Of a stretch of 64,000 nucleotides of DNA, positions 36,293-46,500 are shown piece by piece. The stretch is from Adhaeribacter aquaticus DSM 16391. Its GTDB lineage: Bacteria; Bacteroidota; Bacteroidia; Cytophagales; Hymenobacteraceae. The translations under genes were made by a program, and so were the position numbers. The DNA lies in NCBI RefSeq assembly GCF_000473365.1, contig NZ_KI421517.1:2257504-2321503 (forward strand). Reading direction: 5' to 3'. The notes beneath the pieces are model-generated. The model was not told the DNA's origin, did not search any database, and saw only the letters and a list, made by a program, of their open reading frames with translations. Numbering within the stretch: the stretch's first letter is position 1; the number at the start of each line of letters is the position of its first letter.

Positions 36293-37471
36293 TTACATAT
36301 TTTTGAGTTCTTTTATGGCCTGCTCATAAGCTTCCGGATCATTCACATTGCGTAATTCGTCGGTGTCGGGGATGGATAATAGTTGAATATCTGAATTTAT
36401 TAAAGCCTTGCGTGGACAGGAATAGCCCAAACTTAAAAACTGCAATAAAGTGGCATAACTGCGGGGTTCCCAAATAGTAAGCAATGGTTCCGGAAACTTA
36501 CCATCCGAATCATAAAAGGCAGTTGCCATTTTAGAAGGATCACGATGCTGCACCAAATAGGCTAACGTTTCCGAACTTAGTAAAGGAAGATCACAGGCTA
36601 CTGCCAACCAGGCGGCATTAGGGTTGCTTTGCAGCGCAGTTAAAATGCCCCCCTTTGGTCCGAGGTCTAAAAATTTATCTTCTAAGTATGGCAGTTTACC
36701 TTCCAGTTCTTCTTTCTGGGTTGCATTACAAGATACAAAAGCTTTCTCGCAAATAGCACTTAGCAAACCATGTACATGGGTCCGCTGGTCTTGCCCATGG
36801 TAATTTAGTAAACCTTTGTCTTGATGCATGCGGGTACTTTTGCCACCGGCCAACACTAAACCATTCAAAGGCGGTATATTCTTTTTATAATAGCTTTCTA
36901 CAAAGGCAGTAATATTCCCGGAATCCGAAAGGCTTAACACCGGAATACTTTCCATATTTGGAAAATGAGCTTTTAAATAAGCTGGTACTTCGGTTACGCC
37001 TTCCTGTAATAAAATTAACTGCACATTCGTCAGCTTATCCAGCTTTTTCTCCAGCGGCTTAGCCGGATCAATCACAATTATCTGGGCGTTGGCCAGAAAA
37101 TGATTGCAATTTACCAGTACCAGATCCGCTTTCTGGAACAAGGCTTTCTGTTCAAACTCGTTAAACCCGGAACGGTAATCGTACCGCTGAAAAGTAATTT
37201 TATCGGTATATTCTATGGCTGCACCGTGAGCTAAAGCGGTATTTACATCAGCCCCATTCTGGGCTTCGGCATCCGCACTTTTGTGGTCGGCGTCTACATA
37301 GGCAATTTTTAAACGCTGACTTAACTGCTCAGTAATAGCATAAGCCAACTTTTTAATGGTGCCGCAGGGCGTACCCAAGATTGCCAATTCGGTCCGGCCA
37401 AAGTAGCCCAGGTTGGGGCGCTCTATTTTGGCGTGCTTTTGATGCGCTTTTTTATTTTCGTTCGAAGTCAT
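36293..37471 (-). CDS. mobA: Molybdenum cofactor guanylyltransferase with degenerate MobB-like N-terminal domain
   Basis: 392 residues in two parts. The C-terminal MobA domain begins near 203 with LAGGKSTRMHQDKG and includes VACDLPLL (metal-binding Asp); it attaches GMP to Mo-MPT to make the MGD form needed by the nitrate reductase. The N-terminal 195 residues look MobB-like, but the expected P-loop reads ILGTPCGTIKK, without the GxGKT core, so nucleotide binding is doubtful. Overlaps the start of moaC by about 20 bases in a two-gene minus-strand unit. Confidence 0.85.
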   Translation of the reverse strand: MTSNENKKAHQKHAKIERPNLGYFGRTELAILGTPCGTIKKLAYAITEQLSQRLKIAYVDADHKSADAEAQNGADVNTALAHGAAIEYTDKITFQRYDYRSGFNEFEQKALFQKADLVLVNCNHFLANAQIIVIDPAKPLEKKLDKLTNVQLILLQEGVTEVPAYLKAHFPNMESIPVLSLSDSGNITAFVESYYKKNIPPLNGLVLAGGKSTRMHQDKGLLNYHGQDQRTHVHGLLSAICEKAFVSCNATQKEELEGKLPYLEDKFLDLGPKGGILTALQSNPNAAWLAVACDLPLLSSETLAYLVQHRDPSKMATAFYDSDGKFPEPLLTIWEPRSYATLLQFLSLGYSCPRKALINSDIQLLSIPDTDELRNVNDPEAYEQAIKELKNM

Positions 37472-37937
37472 TTTTGCCGCCGGTTTTAGACATTAATTTA
37501 GTTTCTTTAATAACAATGTCGTGCGAAAAAGCTTTGCACATGTCGTAAATAGTTAAAGCCGCTACGGTAGCCCCAGTTAACGCTTCCATTTCCACCCCGG
37601 TTTTCCCGGTAATCACGGCCGTACAATCAATTACCACTTCCTGCGCCTGGTTTACTTCAATCTTAAACTTACAACTTTCCAGGCCCAGCGGGTGGCACAA
37701 CGGAATTAAATCGGAAGTTTTTTTAGCGCCCATGGTGCCGGCAATAATAGCTGTCTGAAACACGGGTCCTTTTTTGGTATGGATATCGCCGTTGGTTAGG
37801 TGCTGCAAGATCTCTTCGCCCAGTACCACAATGCTCCTGGCCCAGGCCGTACGCTTGGTTTCCGACTTGGCACTTACATCTACCATGGCCGGATTGCCAG
37901 CCGCATCTAAATGGGAAAAGCTTTTCTCCTGTTCCAT
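37452..37937 (-). CDS. moaC: Cyclic pyranopterin monophosphate synthase
   Basis: A 161-residue enzyme that rearranges 3',8-cyclo-GTP to cPMP (precursor Z). The conserved SDLIPLCHPL and GKTGVEMEALTG, plus the C-terminal KETKLMSKTGGK with catalytic Lys residues, are intact. Its 3' end overlaps mobA by 20 bases. Divergent from the DUF7009 gene. Confidence 0.96.
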   Translation of the reverse strand: MEQEKSFSHLDAAGNPAMVDVSAKSETKRTAWARSIVVLGEEILQHLTNGDIHTKKGPVFQTAIIAGTMGAKKTSDLIPLCHPLGLESCKFKIEVNQAQEVVIDCTAVITGKTGVEMEALTGATVAALTIYDMCKAFSHDIVIKETKLMSKTGGKNDFERK

Positions 37938-38017
37938 CTGTTGTTTCGCTATTTTGGATTAAATTTACGAATACAACCGCAGAACTTCTGCACTTTCACG
38001 AATATTCCCTTTAGCAC

Positions 38018-38344
38018 ATGAAACTACGAGTGCAAAGCAACAGCCTCCGCTTACGCCTTTCCGAAACCGAAGTAACCCAATTTAAACAAACCGGCCAAAT
38101 AGAAGAACGCATCCAGTTTGGCCCTTCAGAAGATCAAGTATTACGCTATGTATTGGCTTTCTCAGCCAACACGCCAGTTGTAACCGCCACTTTTGAACAG
38201 GCCCAGGTAACAGTGCTGGTACCCGAAAGTATTGCCGCCCAATGGGTAAATTCCGAGCAAAACGGATTTGAAGGCTTTATTGATAATGGTACTGAAAGGG
38301 GTTTAAAAATATTGGTGGAGAAGGATTTGGATTGTTTTCATTAA
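38018..38344 (+). CDS. DUF7009-like protein
   Basis: A 108-residue soluble protein beginning MKLRVQSNSLRLRLSETEV and ending with a short acidic then Cys-His tail. The layout, a beta-rich N-terminus with the pattern LRLSxxEV then FGP and a C-terminal ExDLDCxH, agrees with what I recall of the DUF7009 family, often linked to Moco genes in Bacteroidota. Function unknown. Divergent from moaC. Confidence 0.7.
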   Translation: MKLRVQSNSLRLRLSETEVTQFKQTGQIEERIQFGPSEDQVLRYVLAFSANTPVVTATFEQAQVTVLVPESIAAQWVNSEQNGFEGFIDNGTERGLKILVEKDLDCFH

Positions 38345-38445
38345 TGATATATTCAATATAAGTCCTTAACTTCAGAACATTACGTTAACTTGACCAGTTC
38401 CACTTATTTAAGCTGTTTTAACATCCCTTAGAAAATTACTTAAGT

Positions 38446-39309
38446 ATGATATTTAACATATACTATATTAACTTCCCAAAAGTCTATGAAATAAAAATGA
38501 TGTTGGGAAATATTATTTTATTAAATAAGGAATTAGAAAGTAATAAAAACACAGAAGGAGCAGCTGAATTAGGAGCAAAGTTCGACATAGGAAATAAGTT
38601 TTTTAAATTATTCAATGTTGAGGGAGAAGGAAAAGGGAGGGTAGCTGGAAGCTCTGCCCAAAAAGTGCTTGAAACGTTCGAAGTAAAAACAACAAAATCT
38701 GTTATATTAAACGATGTTATTGAAAACTCCATAACAATTGAAACCTTTGAAAATGTAAAGGAAGGCGAATTAATAAGAATAGATAATGTATCACTTTCCT
38801 TAGAGAATGAACCCGAATTAAGATTAGTCAAATTATTCACAAATAACGCCTTTAAAGGACTTACGGTGCCTGGAGCTAATGAATTTGATATGAATAATCT
38901 TTTCAACTCAATGTTTAAAGATTATGCCTATAAGCTCAAAGGAAAAGTTTTAAGTATCGAAGAGAATATACTCATCAAAATTCCCCTCACTTTTGAAAGT
39001 GAATTTGAAAGTTCTTACAGCGTTGATGATTTATTTATTGGAAAAGTTTCCTTAGTGGGATTGTATAAAGGGAAAATTAAACTTGGGGATCTTAAAAATT
39101 CTCTTGAGTTCTTTCAAGAAATAGGAAATGGGCAACAGCTAATGAATCAAAATGAAGATGATGAGATTCAAGATAGTCAATACGAAAATACTATTGCATC
39201 AAATACCTTCAATCCATTTGTAAGTAGTTTAAAAGATAATAAGGAATATCATTTTATAGATATTTTATCAATCATTCAGATAATAAATACACCGAAAAAG
39301 AATGATTAG
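38446..39309 (+). CDS. DUF6414-like protein, first gene of AT-rich cassette
   Basis: 287 residues, notably AT-rich in codons (AAA, AAT, TTA, ATA) compared with the surrounding moa and moe genes. The N-terminal stretch IYYINFPKVYEIKMM fits the opening of DUF6414 proteins (a tyrosine-rich start then K-V-x-E-I), and a beta-rich middle (about 90-220) with GELIRIDNVSL follows; the acidic linker near 235-255 leads to a short C-terminal helix. The assignment is tentative. It overlaps the ATPase gene downstream by 8 bases, so the two are coupled and act together. Confidence 0.6.
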   Translation: MIFNIYYINFPKVYEIKMMLGNIILLNKELESNKNTEGAAELGAKFDIGNKFFKLFNVEGEGKGRVAGSSAQKVLETFEVKTTKSVILNDVIENSITIETFENVKEGELIRIDNVSLSLENEPELRLVKLFTNNAFKGLTVPGANEFDMNNLFNSMFKDYAYKLKGKVLSIEENILIKIPLTFESEFESSYSVDDLFIGKVSLVGLYKGKIKLGDLKNSLEFFQEIGNGQQLMNQNEDDEIQDSQYENTIASNTFNPFVSSLKDNKEYHFIDILSIIQIINTPKKND

Positions 39310-40480
39310 TAAAAGTGAACTTCTACTTTATAACCCATCACAATTCAGGGAACTTAAAGCTTTCTATGCATCACAAGATAAAGAGATTTTAAGTATTACA
39401 AAGTTTATTTTAAATGAAGCCTTAATTGAAGAGGTTTATGGATTTGAAACAGTTATAGATATTACATCTCTAACAAATATTAACAACCAATATCATAGTG
39501 AAAGATTGATTAATTTATTTGATAATCAATTCGTTTTCATTGCAGACGAGAACTACAAATCCTTTTTTGAAGAACAATTAAGATTTTGCTTTTCTAACTT
39601 TAAAATTTTTGAGGAATATTCACAACAAAAAGAAGAACTTCAAAAAACTGATAAAAAATCAATAGGAAAAAAACATAAAAGAATAATTGACCTTAAAACT
39701 GATCAATTAGAATCGTTCTTCTATTCTTTTAATGAATCACTATATGGACATGATAAATTCAAAGATGATTTCAAAGTTCAAGTTGATAATTTTAGAGTCT
39801 TTAATAAACTTGGAGAGCATAAAATATTATCACTCTTTTTAATGGGTGATTCCGGAATAGGAAAAACTGAAGTTGCTCGAGCTATACATAAAGCACTAGA
39901 GGGCCAGAACAAAATGGCTAAAATAAATTTTGGAAATTATAGCAGTGATAATTCTCTTAACTCACTAATTGGAAGCCCAAGAGGATACATTGGAAGTGAA
40001 GATGGTGAAATATTTATCCGAGTTGAAAAGTCTGACACGGGAGTAATCTTAATAGACGAATTTGAAAAATCAAATTCTACTTTATTTAATTATTTTCTTG
40101 ATGTACTAGAAAACGGAAAATTGACAAGCTCTTTAACTCATGAAATAGACCTTAATGGTTTTATCATAATATTTACTTCTAATATATCGAAAGAAGATTT
40201 TAAAAAAGTTATATCACCTGAGCTAAGATCAAGGTTTGATTACAAATGCTATTTTTCTATTCTCAAAAATCAAGATAAACTAAAATATGTTGAATTTAGA
40301 ATTAATAGTGTAGTTAAAAAGTATAATAAAAATGTAGCAAACGTTTTAGATGATGATTTTAAGCTCAAAGTATTTAGAAAAATTAATGTAGCTAAGTTCA
40401 AAAATATGAGGGATTTGAACAAAGCAATTAAACAAACCTTTGTTCAAAAGTTAAATGAAAGAATTATAAAATTACACTAA
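39302..40480 (+). CDS. Clp/HSP100-type AAA+ ATPase, second gene of AT-rich cassette
   Basis: 392 residues. The first 140 are of unknown fold with no match I can name. The rest is an AAA+ module of the ClpA/ClpB second-domain type: Walker A GDSGIGKTE (182-190), pore-like loop GYIGSEDG (about 228-235), Walker B VILIDEFEK (248-256), sensor Asn294, and Arg309/Arg311 in the finger region PELRSRFD. It is a complete single-ring ATPase, likely an unfoldase or remodelling enzyme. Both genes of the cassette are AT-rich and interrupt the Moco cluster, suggesting horizontal acquisition and perhaps a defence or toxin-like role. No protease partner is visible. Confidence 0.8.
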   Translation: MISKSELLLYNPSQFRELKAFYASQDKEILSITKFILNEALIEEVYGFETVIDITSLTNINNQYHSERLINLFDNQFVFIADENYKSFFEEQLRFCFSNFKIFEEYSQQKEELQKTDKKSIGKKHKRIIDLKTDQLESFFYSFNESLYGHDKFKDDFKVQVDNFRVFNKLGEHKILSLFLMGDSGIGKTEVARAIHKALEGQNKMAKINFGNYSSDNSLNSLIGSPRGYIGSEDGEIFIRVEKSDTGVILIDEFEKSNSTLFNYFLDVLENGKLTSSLTHEIDLNGFIIIFTSNISKEDFKKVISPELRSRFDYKCYFSILKNQDKLKYVEFRINSVVKKYNKNVANVLDDDFKLKVFRKINVAKFKNMRDLNKAIKQTFVQKLNERIIKLH

Positions 40481-40567
40481 ATTATGATGTAAATATATGC
40501 TCCTCTTGAAAGTCTTATCTACCCAATATACAAGACCAAAGTAATACTAGACAAGGTCCTTTAGAAC

Positions 40568-41779
40568 TCAACTCCTAAAATAAAGCAACGAAAAAACCTG
40601 CCCAGCCGAAAACACGGAAGCTTGTTGCGGCAATTCCAGAAACCCATCGGCTTCTAACAAGGCGGCTAAATCGCCGGAACCCCCATTTGGCAAAGGTTTG
40701 GCCTGCAGCATGCCGCTTAACCCCACCGAAACCTGAACCGGCAAAAAGTAAGTCAAATTGGGTTTGAAAATTACTTCTTCGGTTAGAATGGCTTTTTGCT
40801 TCAGGACCGGTTTAGCCCCTAAACATTCCCGTAACCAGGGCTGCACGAACTGGTAATAACATACAAACGTAGAAACCGGATTGCCGGGCAAGGCAAAAAC
40901 TACCGGCCCCACTTCTTTGCGGCCAAACCAAAACGGCTTACCCGGCTTTTGCGCTACCTGGTGAAATAATTTTTTCACGCCCAACGCAGTTAAGGCATCC
41001 GGCACAAAATCGGCCTTGCCTTTCGATACGCCCCCACTCAATAACAATACATCAAACTCGGCTAACAGCTTTCCCAACTCGTGCTCAATAAGCGCTTTAG
41101 CGTCAATTAAATGGAATAGCTGGGCCGGAATATTTTGCACCTGCAGAGCAGATTGCAACATATAAGCATTCGAACGGCGGATTTGGTGCGGCAGCGGGTT
41201 ATCGGTTATATCCACCAATTCGTCGCCGGTAGAAATAATAGCTACTTTAGGCGGAGCCGAAACTTTTAGCGTTAATTTACCTACGGTAGCGGCTATGGCA
41301 ATTTCGGCGGGCATTAAAAAAGTACCTTCTGTGATTAATAAATCCTGGGCGCTTCTATCCGATCCTTGCCGGTGTACATTTTGCAGCGCTGCTTTAGGGG
41401 CTTCCTGAATACGGGCATATTTTACCCCTCCGCGGTCAACTATTTTCAGGTCTTCGTACCGGATCACGGTATCGGTACCAAAGGGCAAACGGGCCCCGGT
41501 CATTACTTCCAGGCAGTTATCGGCGTGTTGCAGGGTTAAAGGCTCGGCACCCGCTAACTGAATTCCTTCAATCTGAAATAAATCTTCGCCCCGTTTATAG
41601 GTGTCGTATTGAATAGCGATGCCATCCATGGCCACCCGGTTAAAAGGCGGGAAATCACGATCAGCAAATATGGGTTCGCGTAATACTTTGCCGGTAGCTT
41701 CGGATAAAGCAACCTCGGCTACAGGCAAAGACAATACATTCTGCTGAATTAAGTTAGTGGCTTGTTCTACCGTAATCAT
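40568..41779 (-). CDS. moeA: Molybdopterin molybdotransferase
   Basis: A 403-residue enzyme inserting molybdenum into MPT-AMP. The DFPPFNRVAMDG and MTGARLP segments, ISTGDEL and the LPGNPVS loop are intact, and the four-domain layout is complete. No mogA/moaB gene is seen here; adenylation must come from elsewhere. It lies next to the nitrate reductase accessory gene on the same strand. Confidence 0.95.
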   Translation of the reverse strand: MITVEQATNLIQQNVLSLPVAEVALSEATGKVLREPIFADRDFPPFNRVAMDGIAIQYDTYKRGEDLFQIEGIQLAGAEPLTLQHADNCLEVMTGARLPFGTDTVIRYEDLKIVDRGGVKYARIQEAPKAALQNVHRQGSDRSAQDLLITEGTFLMPAEIAIAATVGKLTLKVSAPPKVAIISTGDELVDITDNPLPHQIRRSNAYMLQSALQVQNIPAQLFHLIDAKALIEHELGKLLAEFDVLLLSGGVSKGKADFVPDALTALGVKKLFHQVAQKPGKPFWFGRKEVGPVVFALPGNPVSTFVCYYQFVQPWLRECLGAKPVLKQKAILTEEVIFKPNLTYFLPVQVSVGLSGMLQAKPLPNGGSGDLAALLEADGFLELPQQASVFSAGQVFSLLYFRS

Positions 41780-41866
41780 AGATCCTGAAAAAACGCCCTA
41801 ACTTACAAAAATAAGCGGTTATTGCTACGCTAAAATTTGGTATCAGCTTCCCAATTTAGGCATTTT

Positions 41867-43330
41867 CTAGGCTACCGCCGTGGTTACTGCTTTAGCTACA
41901 GGTTTATATTCCTGTTTAGGAGCATCGCACAAAGAGCAGGTATACGTTTCCGGCAAATTAGCAAATGGCACACCCGGTTCAATTCCGGCCAGGGCATCGC
42001 CGTAAGTTTCGTCGTACACGGTTAAGCATTGGCTGCACTGGTAAATGGGCTTTACTGGTTTAGTTTCTACAGCGGGTTTGGCATACCTTACTTCGGGCTC
42101 GTAGTTCAGTTGTTCGTAATACAGGCAACTCAGCTCCATTAACAAAGGTGCTAAATCTTCCTTCATTACATCCTTTGCATAAGAAATATATTCGCGCTTG
42201 TTCGGGTTAAAATCTTTGCAATACATTACATTGTAGGTGTCCAGCAGGTCGTACTTATCGGCGTAACGCGATACCGGATTTTTTTCTATTACAATAGATG
42301 TAAATAATACCATGGGTACCGTTTTAACCGCAAAAGTTAATCCTTCGGTACTAATGTCGTTTTGATCGAAAGTTCTTACCAGGTACCGTTTCAACTGAAA
42401 AGCTTCTTCGTCGAGTACCGGTAAATGCCAGTTTAACTCCAGCGATGAATGGCGCATGTTTATACCGTGCTTGCCCAGCAGCTTTTCGTATTTTATTTTA
42501 TCTTTTTCCTGAATCCCTTTTATAATAAAAGATTTCCAGGGCGTAATGCTGATTTTACCAATATTGGTTTCCACGCATAAATTGCACAGCGCCTTCAGGA
42601 ATTTTATGGTATAGCAGTTGTTACGCCAGTATAAGCCTAACCAATATTTATCGCCTGCCATTTTATTCATGCCTTCATAAGAAGGGAAAGGCATTTTGGG
42701 CAACTCCAGTTCTTCGTCTACCGGCCGGTTATTGGCTTTTATTTTCGCACTGGTTTGTTCGTATAATTCCTGTACCGGCAAGTTGGGCTGGGCCAGGTAA
42801 ACTTCTTCCAAGGCTTTTACGGTGCGCACCACATCAAATGTATAAATGAGAACCGGCCAGCAAACCAATTCTTCGCCGTACTCCGGCAGGCTTAGGTACA
42901 GGTACCAGTAGTTATCCTGCTTAGAGGCCACAAAGTTTAAATTACCGGTAAATAATGGCACTAAAGTTTGGCGGGGATCAGCAATATTTATTTTAAGTTG
43001 GGTACGGTATTGCTCAAAATCATCTAATATATACAAATAGGTATCGGAATGGAGCCAGTTAGTGCTGGGCAGAATATCTGCGGCTACATAAGAGCTTACG
43101 ATGTTCTGAAAGCTGTTTCCTTCAAAATCATACTCCGTGCGAATGGCCTGAAACGTATGATCCAGAATGGTTTTACTTCTGATGTTTACCGGAAACAATA
43201 AGTCCTGCCGCGATCCAAAATGGATGAACTCGTTCCCAAAATCTTCGGCGGTTTCCAGAATACGCTTCATATCGCCGGGCGATACCACCCCTCCCCGCAA
43301 AAATACCCGTACTAAATCGTTCTTTTCCAT
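41867..43330 (-). CDS. Nitrite/sulfite-reductase-like protein with C-terminal rubredoxin
   Basis: 487 residues from the ATG at 43330 (MEKNDLVRVFLRGG); the longer frame to 43441 runs into a repeat and is rejected. Two regions resemble the ferredoxin-like half domains of NirA/CysI (FIHFGSRQDLLFPV near residue 45, and the equivalent near 265), separated by beta-rich segments. The siroheme/[4Fe-4S] cysteine pattern of true reductases is not evident. The C-terminus is a rubredoxin-like domain, with YQCSQC near residue 425 and YTCSLC near 465. This architecture occurs with assimilatory nitrate reductase in Bacteroidota; an electron-carrier or maturation role is inferred. Confidence 0.78.
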   Translation of the reverse strand: MEKNDLVRVFLRGGVVSPGDMKRILETAEDFGNEFIHFGSRQDLLFPVNIRSKTILDHTFQAIRTEYDFEGNSFQNIVSSYVAADILPSTNWLHSDTYLYILDDFEQYRTQLKINIADPRQTLVPLFTGNLNFVASKQDNYWYLYLSLPEYGEELVCWPVLIYTFDVVRTVKALEEVYLAQPNLPVQELYEQTSAKIKANNRPVDEELELPKMPFPSYEGMNKMAGDKYWLGLYWRNNCYTIKFLKALCNLCVETNIGKISITPWKSFIIKGIQEKDKIKYEKLLGKHGINMRHSSLELNWHLPVLDEEAFQLKRYLVRTFDQNDISTEGLTFAVKTVPMVLFTSIVIEKNPVSRYADKYDLLDTYNVMYCKDFNPNKREYISYAKDVMKEDLAPLLMELSCLYYEQLNYEPEVRYAKPAVETKPVKPIYQCSQCLTVYDETYGDALAGIEPGVPFANLPETYTCSLCDAPKQEYKPVAKAVTTAVA

Positions 43331-43379
43331 AACCGCTTTTTTGTAATTGGTAATAGCTTTTGTTTTTCTGTTTGCCGGT

Positions 43380-43506
43380 TTTCGCCTCGCCGGCTGGGCC
43401 TTCCTTTTTGTCTTGACACAAAAAGGAAGCAAAAAAGTCAAGACCCTTCAAACTCGCTGACCGCTCGAACAGTGAAGTGTCATTTCTTCCACCCGCCGCT
43501 GCTTTT
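43380..43506 (+). repeat. 127-bp inverted repeat, left copy
   Basis: Nearly identical to the reverse complement of 47404-47530, with about six mismatches. It contains its own hairpin: CTTCCTTTTTGT and ACAAAAAGGAAG around CTTGAC (about 43400-43429). Likely a small non-coding element of the REP/MITE type. Confidence 0.85.
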
Positions 43507-43538
43507 CTGTTTTTCTAATTATAGAATCAAAAAAGCAT

Positions 43539-43557
43539 CCCTCCTATTTTAGGAGGG
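43539..43557. repeat. CCCTCCT hairpin, left copy
   Basis: CCCTCCT-ATTTT-AGGAGGG, followed by a GGTGGTT motif, 18 bases from the nitrate reductase stop. A counterpart in the opposite orientation lies at 47363-47381. Confidence 0.7.
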
Positions 43558-43575
43558 GCTGGGGTGGTTAAATTC

Positions 43576-46500
43576 TTAGGCTGTAACGGCTTCTTTTTCT
43601 AGATTCTGCTCCAGGATGGCTTTCACTTCTGGTTTGCAGCTGCCACAGCCCATGCCGGCACCCGATTGCTGGCACAACTGCCGGAATTCGGTGCAGCCGC
43701 CTTTTATCATATTGGTTAAGTTGCCCTCGCCTACGTTGTTGCAGGAGCAAACTAGTTTGCCTAAAACCGGAGCAGCCGCTTTGCCCGAACGCAGCAACTC
43801 CATACGCTTGTCGGATAACTCCAGTTTGTTTTCAATAAGCGTTTTAAACTCCGCAAATTCGCTTTTATCGCCCATTAAAATAGCTCCTACCAGCCGGTCC
43901 TGGTGAATAATACACTTCTTGTAGTAGCGCTTGGCTTTGTCGGTAAAAATGACTTCTTCGTATTCCGAGTTGTTATCGGGCGCACTTACCATACCCAGCG
44001 AGCATAGGTTCAGGTCCGATAATTTCAGGATATTCATAAAGATAGAGCCGGTGTAATAACTGCTTTGGTCACCGGCTAAGAACCGGGCGGCTACATCGGC
44101 CTGGGCTTCAGCGGCCATGGTAATACCATTCACAATACCGTTAAATTCAGCTACTTCGCCCATGGCAAAAATATCCGGGTCGCTGGACTGTAAATATTCA
44201 TTCACCATAATGCCGCGACCGCAATTTAATTTTGCTTCCAGGGCAATTTCCATATTGGGGCGGGTCCCTACCGCATAAACCACCGCATTACAAGGCAGCG
44301 TTTTACCGCTTTTCAAATTAGCCACTAAACCTGGTGCATTCTTATTTGGAAAAATGGTTTGTACCTGATCGTTGAAATAAGCTTTCACTCCTAATTCTTC
44401 CACGTGTTCCCGCACTAAATCACCGGAAATCTGATCCAGCTGGCGTTCCATCAGGCGGGAGTTCAGCTGAATAATGGTGACGTTGATATCAATTTCGCGC
44501 AGCGAAGCAGCCAGTTCCAGGCCTAATAAACCACCACCAATTATAACCACATGTCCTTCGTAGTTCAGGAATTGCTTTAAACGGTCGGCATCGCCCCGGT
44601 TACGCATGGTAAATATACCCGGCAACTCCATCGGTACATCCCGCGGAATAAATGCCCGGCTCCCCGTGGCTATAATTAATTTGTCGTAGCTATGCGTTTG
44701 GTTGTTAGTATCGGTAACGGTTTTGTTCTCGCGGTTAATGGTCTTGATGCCGGTAGCTTTGTGTAGATAAACATCCAGCTTGGCTAACTCACCGGCTTTA
44801 AATTTCTCTAGTTGTTCCCAATTTAGATGCCCATTCAGGTATTCCGGTAACAAAACCCGGTTATAGAAAGGATATTCTTCCTGCGAAAACACATGAATTT
44901 CATCGCGGGTGTTTTTCTCGCGATACGTATTAATGAAACGGTAAGCCGCTGCACCTGCTCCAATAACTACAATTTTATCAAATGGCTTTTCATATTTCTG
45001 TACCTGTACGGCCGAAAATTTAAAATCCGGTTCTTTGGATTTTGGATCAACCAGCGTATTGGTCAGGTTGTTGGTCCGGCCAAAGTTGCGATTCAGAATT
45101 TTACCCCAGTGCATCGGCAGAAAAACAACCCCGGTTTTAATATCGGTGGTTAAAACAGCATTTACCGTTACCTTACCTCGTGCGCTGACAATCTCTACGG
45201 TATCGCCGTCATTGATGCCTCTAATAGCCGCATCAATCGGGTTAATTTCCAGGAATGGTTTACTCAGGTGTTGCTTTAACTTGTTTACCTTACCGGTTTT
45301 GGTCATGGTATGCCACTGGTCGCGGATGCGGCCGGTAGTTAAAACCAATGGAAACGCAGAGTTTAAAGGCTCTGATTGATTAGCATAGCTGGCAGGCGTA
45401 GAAATTTGCGCGCGCTGGTTAGGTGTATAGAACTTCTTATCTTCAAATAAACGCGGTGTTCCTTCGTGTCCGAAAGTGGGAACCGGCCATTGAATACTGC
45501 GTTTCTCCCTCAACTTTTCGTAGTTCAGGCCGCTCACATCAATATTGGTACCTTTGGTTAACTGGGCATGCTCTTCGTAAATTTCATCAACGCTGGTATA
45601 GTCAAAGCCCGGATATTGCATTTTCTGGGCAAACCGGCACAGGATATCCACATCCGGCAATGCTTCGCCGGGAGGCGTTAATACCGCATTTAAGTGACTA
45701 ATCCGACGCTCCGAGTTGGTCATGGTACCTTCTTTTTCTAACCAGCCGGCAGCCGGCAACACTAAGTCGGCGTACTGTAAGGTATCTGAGCGGTTAGAAA
45801 TGTCCTGCACTACCACAAATCGGGCTTTTTTCAAAGCTTCTTCTACCATACCGGCATCCGGTAAGCTTACCAGCGGATTAGTACAAATAATCCAAACTGC
45901 TTTTAATTTATCGTCCCGGAGCCCCTCAAACATTTGCGTAGCCGTTAAACCTACCTGGGCCGGCACACTTGGTACGCCCCAAAAATCGGCTACTTCCTGG
46001 CGGTGCACCGGGTTATTCAGGTCGCGGTGCGCTGATAGCAGGTTGGCCATACCTCCCACTTCGCGTCCACCCATTGCGTTGGGCTGCCCGGTGAGCGAGA
46101 AAGGTCCGGAACCTGGCTTGCCAATCTGACCAGTTATAAGCGATAAGTTTAATAAGGATAAGTTTTTATCAACGCCAATTACGCTTTGGTTTAAACCCAT
46201 GGCCCACATCGACATAAAGCCTTTGGCCTGACCAATGTAAATGGCTGCTTTTTTAATATCTTCTACTGATACATCACAAATAACGGCTGCTTCCTCCAAA
46301 GAAGTTTGGCTGACAAATTCCCGGAAAGCTTCAAAACCATCGGTATGTTTCGCGATAAAGGCCTCATCAATCAAATTCTTGTCAATCAGGTGTTTGGCAA
46401 TGGCGTGGTAAATAACAATATCGGTACCGGGGTTTATTTGTAAGTGCAAATCGGCAATGGCACAGGTCTGGGTGCGGCGCGGATCAATGACTATAATTTT

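Noticed and set aside
43331-43441. N-terminal extension of the rubredoxin-tailed protein
   Set aside because: It runs into the inverted repeat, is highly basic and low complexity, and the conserved start is at 43330.
44893-46129. Several plus-strand open frames inside narB
   Set aside because: They are shadows of the long molybdoenzyme gene on the opposite strand, without family features.
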